A stretch of 29,728 bases of DNA from Rhizopus sp. PT2906 (taxonomy: Eukaryota; Mucoromycota; Mucoromycetes; Mucorales; Rhizopodaceae). The notes under the pieces are model-generated. The model did no database searches and was not told the origin of the DNA. It saw only the letters and a program-made list of their open reading frames with translations. Each line of letters starts with the position of its first letter. Position 1 is the stretch's first letter. Of this stretch, positions 16,701 through 28,700 are shown in pieces. Both the position numbers and the translations under genes were made by a program. The stretch is from contig JAMYHX010000521.1 of assembly GCA_025529335.1 (NCBI GenBank), positions 1 through 29,728 on the forward strand, given 5' to 3'.

Positions 16701-19700
16701 GTCTTTTCTGTGATAGGCTTGGACAAGTGCTTGGTTGTGTCTACAACTTTACCGGTGAGCTTATTGATTTTTTGGTGGAAGTTGACAGAGGTCTTGACTT
16801 GATCCAAAGTGGCTTCAATCTGATGGAAGGAAGCAGTAGCTAAAGATTCCATTTGAGCTGTAAGATCAGTCTTGCTAACGACAGCATTGACACCAATCTG
16901 TTGGATCTGTGTAGCTTGAGCTTGAGCGACAGAGGAGACCCATTCGATCTTGCTAATATACTGTTGTTCATCAGTAGCTGATGAGCAGTGAGCAGCACCA
17001 GTAACCTTGGCATGCTCAATGATTTGAGTCAATTCTGTGCGAGATTCTTGAACAATCACTGTGATTTGCTCAGAAGAAGCTCCAGACTTGGAAGCAGTAG
17101 AAACCTTCTGGACGAGAGTCTTGAACCACTCAAAGATGGTAATCTTGACGCTCTCAACGGTAGCAACACCAGTGTCGTACTTGAGACGGGAATCGGTCTT
17201 CTTGGAGTCCTTTTCTTCCTTCTTGTGCTTTTCATGAATGATGGCGGCAGCTCCGGCAGCAGCAGCTCCAACGGCTAAAGAGCCAGCAACGACCTTTCCA
17301 AGACCAGACTGATGCTTGGTTTCTTGAACTAATGAAAATAGTTAGAAGTTGTCCTATGCATCTCATTCGATAATATACCTTTGTCTTTGTGTTCAACAAC
17401 GACAGATTCTTGTTTCTTTTCAACGTCAATTCCTTCTTCACCAATGACTTCTTGATCATCCTTGACTTCGATATGTACGACTGATCCAGCGTTTCCAGAG
17501 GCATGCTCTGACTGTGTCTTGTGAGTAATGGAAACAGATGAGCCCATAGCAACCTTGATGCGCTCAGAGGATTCGTTCACAAGCTTGCCAAGTTCAATAT
17601 CAAGAATTTCAACCTTGCCAGTCGTGTGAGCTTCGATAGCAACCTTCTTGACTTCGGTGATTTCAACCAAGATAGAACTGCGGACAGACTCGAGGCTTTC
17701 TTCGTAGTGAGACACAGCATAGTTGTAAGCCTCTTGGTCCAAGTTCTCATGAGATAATCTCTTAACAAAATCGTTACGAGCAGTAGCAATGATATTAGAG
17801 ATTTCTTGCTCAGCGTGTTCAGTAACAGAGGTGATGTGTTGAGTGATATCTCCTTGTTGATGACGTACAGTGGTTGATACACGTTGAGTGAAGAGTTCGA
17901 ACCATTGGGAAATGGCCTTTACGTTTTCTTCAGCAGTAAGAGACCATTGGTCTTGAGGCTTGGTTTCGGTCTTTGCAGTCTTCTTGTCTTCGTCATGCTT
18001 TTTCTTGATAGTGTGAACAGCCATGGCAGCGGTTGCAGCTCCTACAACAACAGCAGCGGTACGAGTGAGGAAGCTATCAATCTTGCTACGAGAAGACTCA
18101 ATGACAGAGGAAATGGATTCCTTGACGTTGGTCTCAGACTTCTTGACGGCTTCAACGCTGACTTCCTGAATCTTCTTGACATCAGTAGTAAAAGTCTCTT
18201 GAACATAGTCGATGGTAGTCAAAAGCTCTTGTTGCTTGGATTTGCTGATCTTCTTGACTGAAGTGCAGTTTTCGTTGATCTTAGTCTTAGCCTCCTTAGT
18301 GACACGTTCAATTTCAGTATTGGCTTCCTGAATAAGAACGTTAATACGTTCTTCCTTATTCTCGATAGTTTCATCAATGCTGATAGCATGGATTTGTTCA
18401 ATAAGCTTTGTCTGCCATGAGCTGACTACGGACTTGACGTATTCAACAGTTTCAACAATTGTTACAGTAGATTCAGTCTGAACAGTTTCTTCCTGAATAA
18501 CTGTAACTGCGTGCTTGCAAGCAGTGTCCAAAGTTTCGTTGACTTGTACCTTCGAGACTTCCAAGATACCAGCGAGCTTCTCGGTAACTTCTGTTTCAGA
18601 CTTGTACTTGATAGTAACTTCTTGAATCTGAGTTACTCTAGAGTCTACAGTCTTTTGAATGGTTTCAAAGCTTTGTTGGATATGAGATTCGATAACAGAG
18701 AATGTCTCATCTTCTTCATGAACTTCAATAGAAGAGACAAGCTTCTTGTGGGTACGCTTGAGAGTTTCGTCCAATTGAGCCTTGGATTGCTTGATGATGA
18801 TAGCAACGTCTTGTTGAACGTTATCACCTCCCTGGTGTACACGAAGAGAGATGTCTCTGATAACCTGAGAGAACCAAGCAGTAATAACAGTCTTGGATTC
18901 AGAAACAACTTCTGTAACATGCGTCTGAAGCTTCTGGCAGTACTCTTTACGTGCAATAGCGGTTTCCTTGCTGACAGAGATCTTTTGACTGTTGGACTTG
19001 TGTTCAACAGAGCTTACAGGCTTGGATTCCACTTTCTTTACAACTTCTGAGGTAGTAGAGGCTGCTTGCTGCTTTTCAGTGATCAGCTTGTAGCGGCGGA
19101 TTTCAACATCGATTTGTTGCTGAATGGCAACTGCAATAGGACGCATTTGCTCAATACCACCAGTCTTGGAAGTACCAGATATGGCAGTGTTGATACCAAT
19201 GCTCTTGATTTGTTGGCTGCTCTGGATGACCAAGTCCTTGGCCCATTCAATAGAGGCACGGTACTGTTGAACGGTAGAGGTGTCAGCAAGAGACTTGTGA
19301 GCATTTTCACTGATCAGACGAAGCTTCTCAGTGACAGTACGAGTAGACTTTTGAACAATAGTTTCAATATCGGTGTCGACATGTGATCCACCCTTCTTGG
19401 CACGCTCAGAGATATCAACGATGAGCTTCTCGTACCACTCGCGGACAATGATAGAGACGCTCAAGGCAGCTTCACCACTAACAATCTTCTTCTTTTCATG
19501 CTTAACTTTCTGCTTGTGATCATCAGCATCAGAATGATCACTGTCAGAGGCATCAGAATCAGATTCAGTCTCGGAATCGGAGTCATGCTTCTTCGACTTC
19601 TTGTCCTTCTTATCCTTCTTGGAATCACAAGGTTTCTTCTTTTGATCTTTGGCCATCTTAACCTTGTCAGCCTTTTCACGTTCTTGCTTTCTGTGTTCCT

Positions 19701-22700
19701 TTTTCTATGAATATACATGTTAGCTAGTGTAATAAATTTACATATAACAACTTACAGCCTTGTGCTTTTCGCAATGAGTAGCATTACGCTCAATATCGAC
19801 CTTGATGGTCTTGTCACAGCGTTCGAGAACAACCTTGATTTGAGTCTCAGTTGCGCTGACCAAAGAACGCATTTGTTCAATACCACCAGTTGTACTGAAG
19901 GACACAGCAGAGTTGACACCGATTTGTTGAATCTGGGTAGTGCTTTGAAGGATCATACCAACAGACCATTGGATGGCGTTGACAAGTTCTTGAGAAGAGC
20001 TAGACTTCGTTTGGCGAACTCTCTTGGAGACGATTTCCAATTCGGTAGTGATGAATTCTTTGGCGTCACTGATGACTGAAGTGATTTGCTTTGTGACAAT
20101 ATTGATATCGTGTTCACGCTTAGCAATCTCAGAGACTTCAATCATGAGCTCTTCAAGCCAGGTGTGAATAGTAGTCGTGAGGTATTCAACTGTAACCACG
20201 GTTTCAACATTCTTGCTTTGCTTGGTATCCTCATTCTTGACAACTTCCTCATGTTGAGACTCTTGCTTATGGGTTTCTTTGACTGTAGTCTTGGATTCAT
20301 AAGTAACAAGTGTTTCACTGATGATGTGCTCGTGTTCGGTGATGACAGAGGTCATCTTGTCAAAGCCACCATAAGAGTTGGACTTGCCAGAAGACTCGAC
20401 ACCAATGACCTTGATTTCAGTGGTAGTCTTGTTGATTGTAGACTTGATCTTTTCAACAGTTGAATGAAGATATTGAATCTTTTCTTCGGACTTGACATGT
20501 TCAGATATCTTGGTTACTGAAGAATCAAGGTACTCGTAGATACGAGTGGTTTCTTCATTGATAATAGACTCGATTTCTTCAGATGAGCCACCCTTTTGAG
20601 AAGTGACAGAGACTCTTTCGGCAACGGTACGGAGCCATTCACGAATGGTAACCTTAACTTCTTGAATGGTCAATGAAGCGGACAAGGATGCACTATCATG
20701 GTGAACAGTCTCAGTGGCAGTGATATGGCCGGCATGATTGTGTTCTTTAATTCCGCTGACAACGTTGCTATGAGATCTTTCGATCTTTGTAGTGATTTCA
20801 ACCGTAGTTTCCTTTTCGATGGTTTGGATGGTTTGAATGATCTCAGTGGTGTCCTGGTTCTTTTCAATATACCAAACAGCAGAGTACACACGGTTAACCT
20901 TCTCGATGAGAGTTTCCTCGGTAGACTTGATAGTAGAAATGAGTTCAGCAGTAGCAATACCAGAGAGTGTTGCAACTGAAATAACTGAGGCAGCTGACTT
21001 GGTTTCCAAAGATGATAACTTCTTTGTTGCGGTATTCTTGACATTTTCAATGTAGGATGTAACCTCCTTTCTAGTTTTGGCAACCAAATTAGCAACGTCC
21101 TTTGAGACATTGTCGCCGCCTTGATTGACACGTTCAATAACAGAATTAGTGAACTTTTGGAAGAAGGTAACAAGAGAGGTTCTGACATCTTGGATGACAA
21201 GTGTGAGTTCACTCTTTACGTCCAATAAGGCAGATTCCTTTTGCTGAAGCTGCTCAATAGTGGAACCAACAAACTTGGTAGTGGAAGACTTGATGTCCTT
21301 GACTTTCTCCAAAGCCTTTTCGACTTCTTGAGTAGTGGAAATCTTGATAATTTCAAGTCTTGATTCAATGTCAACCACGCTAGAAGAACTAGACTTGACG
21401 GCAATTTCCTGAATGCGGTTAGCTTGAGCAACAACAGTTTGTTCAATCCAGTTCAAAACATCCTGTTGATGTTGTTCAGTGATGACTGTGCTTGTCTTGG
21501 CTTTCTTGATAACTTCCAAGAATTCAGTCTTGGATTTCTCAATAGTGATGGAGATTTCCTCTTGAGAAACTTGGGATTCCTTAGTTTGCTTCACAACGGT
21601 TTCTGTGAGAGAAGAGAACCATTGGTTGAATTGTGTCTTGACGTCTTCAACTACAACAACTGTTTGTTGTTTAACCTTCTCTTCTTCTTCAACCTTTTGC
21701 TTATGTTCAGAAACCTTCTTGGCGACTTCAACAGCAATAGCTGTACCAGCGGCAACTGCAGCAGATCCCAAAAGAACCTTCTTGGCCAGGTCAACCTTGG
21801 ATTCATGGTCCTTTTCTTCAACTTGTGTAACAGCAGTAGAGCCTGAAGAGCCCTGGTGGATTGATTCCTTGACCTTTTCAGTCTTGTTCAATACGGTTTC
21901 CTTGAAGGATTCAAGATGAGAAGAAACCTCATGGCGAGACTCCTCAGCAATTTGCATCAAGCGTTCAGAGACATTCTTGGTTTCTTCCTTCTTGGAAACA
22001 ACGACCTCCTGTACTTGTGAAATACGCTTCTTGGATGATGTACGTAATTCTTCAATAACAGCAAGGAAGTGTTTCTCTTCAACCTTTTCGTGTGAAGCAA
22101 CCATGGACAGTTCATACTCGATCTTGGACTTGGCTTCATCCAGGGCCTTGTCGATTTCAGCATTGGATTCCTTAACATAGCTTTCAACATCCACTTCGAC
22201 AGTCTCCTTGCTGGTTATAATACGATGATGAATACGCTCAATCAATTGAGACAATTGACTAGAGACAACCTTGGTAGTTTCAGCGACAACTACGATACCG
22301 TATTCAACGCCCAAAGAAACCTTCTTGGACTCGGTCTTCTCGGTGGTAGTAGTAGTAGTAGTAGTGTGATCAACAGTAGATGACTCAGCTACTATTTCAA
22401 CGTGATGACCAATGATAGTCTCAGATACAGACAGGGTTGCATTGATCTTTTCGTAAGCCTCATGACAGACAGAAGTCAACTTCTCTGAGTATTCCACTTC
22501 AGTGACTTCAGTTGTAGCAACAGTAGTAGAGACCTCTTCAACCTTGGATACTTGTACCAAAACGGTTTCTTGAATTTGCTCCAAGGTAGCTTGAACCTTC
22601 TTGTTGGCTTCCTTTACTAATTCAACTTCAACCTTGCTTGAGAATTCTTTCACTTGGTGAGCATGAGTGATACGCTTTTCAAACTCACTCTTGGAGTGCT

Positions 22701-25700
22701 CGATATAACGCGTGATTTCTTCACGAGACTTCTTGATAATCGCTTGAATATCACTTTGAACATTTTCACCTCCTTGTTTGCGACGTTCAGCAATGGAAAT
22801 AGCAAGTTGATCCAGAGTACGGCGAACGGTAGTTCGGGTCTCTTCAATAAGGATGCCAACTGTAACCTTTGTCTTTTCGACAGATTCACCGTGGCTAGTC
22901 TTGGAGTAATCAACGCCTTCAAACTTCTTGCCAGCAGCAATAGTAGCAGATGATTCATGACCAACAATATGAATTGAGGCAGCGGATTGCTTAGTCTTTT
23001 CAATGGTAGTATTGACCTTTGACAAGGTTGTTTCCTTGATTGAATTAAGCTTTTGTTCATAAACAACGACATCAGTCTCTGAAGAAGTAGCAAATTCTTG
23101 AGCAACGCGCTTCACTTCAGAAGTTTGAGTCCAAACAGTGCTTCGGATCCAAGCAAGAGTGTCATGGAAGGAGGTTTGAGAAGTGCCGATGACAGAAGTA
23201 GTTGTTCTCTTTGCCTTTTCAATAGCGACCACAAGTTCTTGTTGAGATTCATAAATGATTGTATCAATCTCCTCTTGAACGTTTTCAGACTTCTTTTGAG
23301 CACATTCAAGAACACGCTTATTCAAGTTGGTGAGCCATTCCTGAACAGTGACTTGGACCTGATCATAGACAGCAACCAGAGTCTCAGACTTTTCTTGCTT
23401 GCTCGTAGTAGTAGTCTTCTTCTTGTCATGTTCATGAAGTGTCTCAGCGTTACCTCCAAGGACAACGTTGGTCTGAGTAACAGAAGGCTTCTCAACAACA
23501 GCAGTTGATACGCCTGATTCCTTCTTTTCTTGAGTTTCCTTGCCTTCATGGCGATGGAAGATAGCAGCACTTGCCATAGCAGCAGCAGCAGCACCAATAG
23601 CAGTCAAAGCGGTCTTACCACTGTTGCTAGAGGCCTTGTTCTCTTCAACAGCTGTAGAGACCTTCTCTTCGATCTTACCAACCTTGGTTTGTTCAACTTC
23701 AGCTTCGACCTTATCGGTTACTTGGGTCTTTTGATCGACAGCGACCTTTTGGGTTTCTTGGGTCTTGGAGACATCCGTCTTAACAGTATCAACTTTATCA
23801 GTGGTGGTGGCCGTCTTCTCGGTAATGACACCAACCTTTGCGACCTCAGCCTTCTTTTCGTCAGAGGTATTGACAACTGTCTTGGTTTCTTTAACCTTGG
23901 ATATCTTGGTTACGATTGTCTGAATATCCAAGATAATCATACGGGAGACAGTAGCGCCAAAGGAATAGTTGGAGTAACGAATAATATCCTCCTTTGTAAC
24001 TTCTTGCTTTTCAATTGATTGCTTGAAGTGAGCAATATTGGCTACAATGGATGCCTTGATGTTATCCAAGGAATACTCAATACGACGACGTTCAGCCCAG
24101 CTAAGATAAGTCAAATGGGCATAGTACGTACGCAAGACCAACTTGGCTTCCTCAATACGAGTAGCAAGTTCGATTTGAGCAGCATCAACAATAGCAATGG
24201 TGTCCTGCTTCAAGGTTTCCTGAGATGAAGAGGATTCTGCGACCCAAGAGATTTGTTGAGTGACTTCCGTAAACCAACTGGTAAGCTTGGTCTTTGTTTC
24301 GATTAACTTGTTGCTAACTGTCTCTTGGGCAACACTGACCATCTTTTCATCCAAGACAACTGAGATCTCAGCTTGATCAGTCTTACTGACTTGACTGTTT
24401 TGAGCCTCAGAGACTTCTTGAGTGATAGCATTCTGATAAACTTTGAGTTCAGAAGACAAGCTTTCTTCGGCAGTACGAGTTATTTCAAGCCAGTACTCTT
24501 CAGAGACTTCATAGTGCTTCTCAGTACGAATGGTAGTGACTTGCTTGGTAACCAAGGTTTCTGTCTGAGAGATGACCTTGTCAACTGTGTTGATAATGGA
24601 AGTTTGCTTAGAAGCCAATGTGGTAGAGGACTTCTCGACATGAGTGATAACAGAGGATCTGATTTCACCCAATTCGGCAGAAAGCTGCTTACGAGAGTTT
24701 TCAACAATAGTGTTGATTTCCTCTTCAGAGCTACCGTTTTTCTTGGCGACTGAGATGGCTTCGTACAATCCAATGAGCCAGTAACGAACCTTGACTTTGA
24801 TGGTGTCAACAGTAAGAAGAATGTGTTCATGGGAAGACACTTCTGTAGTAGTGCTGCCTTCAACACTAGTAGAAACTTCCGTCTGAACCTTCTTTTGTTC
24901 TTCAATCACAGAGGCATAATGACGATCAACTTCTTCTGTAGCAGAATCCAAGACAGAGTCGAAGTCAAGCTCGTTAGCATAGCTGATGTCTTCATGATGC
25001 AAACGATCAAGGAAGCTTTCAAAGATACGAGCACGATAAAGCTCCTTGACTTGCTGAATAGAGACATGCCATTCAGGAATGGAGCCAGAGACGATATGTT
25101 CGACAGAAGTGTAGACACGAAGATGCTCGTCCAAACGTCTGAACAATTCTTCACGAGATTCCTCAATGGTTTGAATCAACTCGGTCTTTGAAGCACAACG
25201 GTGAATACGTTGGCTGAACACGATTCTCCATGCACGAACAATGGATTGCGATTCTTGGATAACCTGTACTGATGTACGCTTAGAGCGACGCACAACGACT
25301 GTTTCAGTATTCTTGGACTTGTCAGTTGCAGAAACCTTGGACTTGGATTCTTGTTTTTGAACGGCAGTGGAGGCCTTTGAATCGGTCTTCTTGCAATCAG
25401 AACTTTCAGTAAGCTTATCCATAATCTTGGAAGCTACGCCAACAACAGCTGTGCCAGCAGCAGCAGCACCAGCTACGATACCAACACTACTGAGGATGTC
25501 ATGGGCATCATGGTGGCTTTCCTTGTCATCAGCCTTTGCGACATTGTTAGAAGAGTGCTTGGTCTTCTTGGCAAATACTTCATCAACCTTGAACTTGATC
25601 TCTTCCACGGCTTCGATAACAGCACCTTCTTCAATAGAAGCAGTAATGGTATCAATAGAAGTAACATGTTCAGCATTCTTCTTGCCAAATACTGGTACGG

Positions 25701-28700
25701 AGAACTTCCAAGTGATAGCTTGTGCAGCCTTTGATTCATTATATTGAAGCAATACAAGTTCGGCATCTTCAACAATACTGTCGGATTGGCGAATACCCAA
25801 AGTGTATTCCTCGTAACTGTCAAGCTTAATACGACCTTCAGGTGTAAGAGACCATTTCTGTGTACCAAGGCCGGATTCGGAGGACTGTTTGATCAAGGCA
25901 TTCTCTTGAACACCTTCATGGACATCAATCACAAGCTTGGATCCATAGTTATATAATGAATCATCACGGAATGTCCAGAGCTGGCTCTTGTAGTCCTTGA
26001 AGCTAAGTTTCTTCAATACCAAACTGGCGCCTTCAGAAGTAGCGTTATCCTTTACAGCAAGAACAAGACTGTCACCACCCTTTGTATCTGCCTTGATGAA
26101 GAACCAAGTGGAGACAGGGAAAACACCATAGCGGTAGGACTTGGTAATCTTTGTGGTGGTAATCTTTTGACAGGTATGGACCCAAGTGATGACAGTAGAC
26201 AAGGCTACATTAGCTTCCTTCTCGACTTGATAATTGGTGTAGACAGGAATGTGCAACTGAATAGGATGAGAAACTGACTGGTACTCAGATTCAGTGGTAA
26301 TAGTGACTCTGTACTTGCTTGTTGCTTTGTCAACAACGGTTGTGGCAAGGTAAATAGTTTCGGAGTCGATCTTGACAGAAAGAGCGCCCTTGCTGGTAAT
26401 ATAGAACACTTGATTAAGTGTGTCTGTGCTGCTAGAGAGAAGCAACTTGCTAGAACTCTTGTCGAACACAAGACGAAGCATGTATTTGTAGTTCACCAAA
26501 TAACCATCAACGTAAGCCCACAAGAATCGCTTATGGTCATCACGAGAAACAATAGAAGAAAACGCCACTTCATCCTTTGCGCTTGTGCCTGCGCTTAAGA
26601 AGGCATTTTCGTTACCAACACGGACAAAGAACCAATTTTCAGTACTAGGCCATTGGTTGTCGTGAGCCATCTTATGGTAGAAGGTTGACTTTAACCATTC
26701 AAAAGCAAGAACGGCAGAAAGAGAACTTGAGACAGCACTGATCTTACCAGCCTCGATAATAGTGTAGCTGGATTCGACACTAGTAGTCTTGGTTTGATCG
26801 ACAGGAACGAGAGCAGGAACCTTAATTTCCCATCGTTGTTCAGCACGAGCAAAGTTACTCTTCTTGTGAGATTTTTCTTCTTGGACAAAGACATCAACAG
26901 GGCCGGACTTTTCGGTGGCAGGCTTGAGCTCCTTAACAGAGAGGACGAGGCTACGCTTGTCAGCTAAATGGATAACACCGCTGTCAAGGTCAAATTCCCA
27001 GTGTTGATCGGAGATACCCAATGATGTCTTTTGAGTGGAGATACCGACGCGTTCGCCTGAAGAGACATTATCTGTCAGAGAAGCATCAAGCACAAGATTA
27101 TGTCCCTTAAGATTGACAAGGCGACCACCTCTGTAGGACCAGAGTTGACTGGCAAAGTCAGTAGTCTTGATAGGAGCAAGAACGACATAGCTGCCGTCTT
27201 TGGCAATACCATTGGCCACATCAAGAACGTAACCATGAAGGTAACTCTTGATCATGAAGTAACCATCAGTAGGGAAGAATGGCTTCTGATAAGACTTGTA
27301 GCGAACAATCTTTTCATAACCAGTGGGAACATACTGGTAGGAAAGGTGGAATGAGTCTTGACGAGAAGCATGTGTGACCTTTTTGATCTCGGTGTTAACA
27401 GTATCTTGCTTCTGACCATCGACAACAGTGGTAGAATCTGTCTTTGAGCTTTGACCACCAAAGGTGGAAGTGGCAGCGTTGACAACACCAGCGGCACCTG
27501 CCAAGATAGTAGCACCAGCAGTGGCAATACCCAAGTTACCGGCAAGGTTGAGTTTGTCAGTGACAGATCCTTGCTTAACAGACTCTTCATCTTCTTCACT
27601 GTCCTCATCGTCGTCGCTTTCGCTTTCTTCAACATAGTCATCAGAACTTTCCTCGGTTTCCTTGACTTCAAGTTTATGATCAGTGAAACCTTCCACTACT
27701 TGACTAGAAGCAACAAGACCGCCAGTGATAGCAGAGACGACATTAGTGACTTCTTCAGTAGTAGTCGTAGTTGACTTGCTAGATCCATAGACAGGCTTGG
27801 AGAAGACCCAACGAAGCCATTGTTCAGATTTGATTGAGACTTCTTGTTGACCCTTTTCGTTAACAAACTTGCGAACGCGAAGTTCATGAATACCGACTTG
27901 GGCGCCAGATACAGAAGTACGTCTGGAGTTGGAGACACCGACGACAAGGCGTTGATCGGATCTCAAATGGATTTCACCATCAGCAGTAAGTGACCAGAAT
28001 TGATACTGGGACATGTTCTTTTCACGAACATACAAAGGTGTACGCAGACCGCCTTCAATCAAGACGCCCTTGACGGGAGTGGCATCCAAAGCTAATCCGG
28101 TTTGAGCATTGATAAGGTGACCATCCTGGTAGAACCAGAAGTGCCATTGGTATTCCTTAAAGTTGACAGGTCTCAAGGTAACCTCGTATTCAGTAAGACC
28201 GTCACTACCAGTAATAGGTTTCTTTTCAACAGTCAAGGCAAGGCGTTCTTCACCATAGTTGACACGAATGAAGAAGCCTCCCTCGGGGAACACACCCCAC
28301 TGACGCACAATAGTGATCTTCTCGGTACGTTCATAGCGATCAACATTGGTTGTGGTAACAGTAGTCTCACTAATGCTTTCAATAGAAACATCTTCTTTGC
28401 TGCTTTCCAAGACACCGGTCGCCTTCGTACCGTTAGCTCTTCCAAAGACAGGAATAGCAAAGGACCAACGTTGATATTCAAGGTCAAGAGAGCCTCGAGT
28501 GTGTAATTGGATTTCAGCACCATCAATGGCCTTGTTACCCTTAGGACCTAAGACGAGTCCAGGACGGGACTTGGGGTGTAAGTGACCATCTGCAGTAAGA
28601 CCCCAGATTTGGTTCTTTCGTTGTCTCTTCAAGAACTTTTCATGCCATTGGATAACGTCACTTCCAGGGTTTAATGCACCACCAGCGATATCAATGACAT

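Noticed and set aside
22342..22365. Triplet array as a CRISPR or satellite
   Set aside because: It is only a codon run within the giant gene; no spaced repeats of any kind suggest CRISPR in this eukaryotic DNA.
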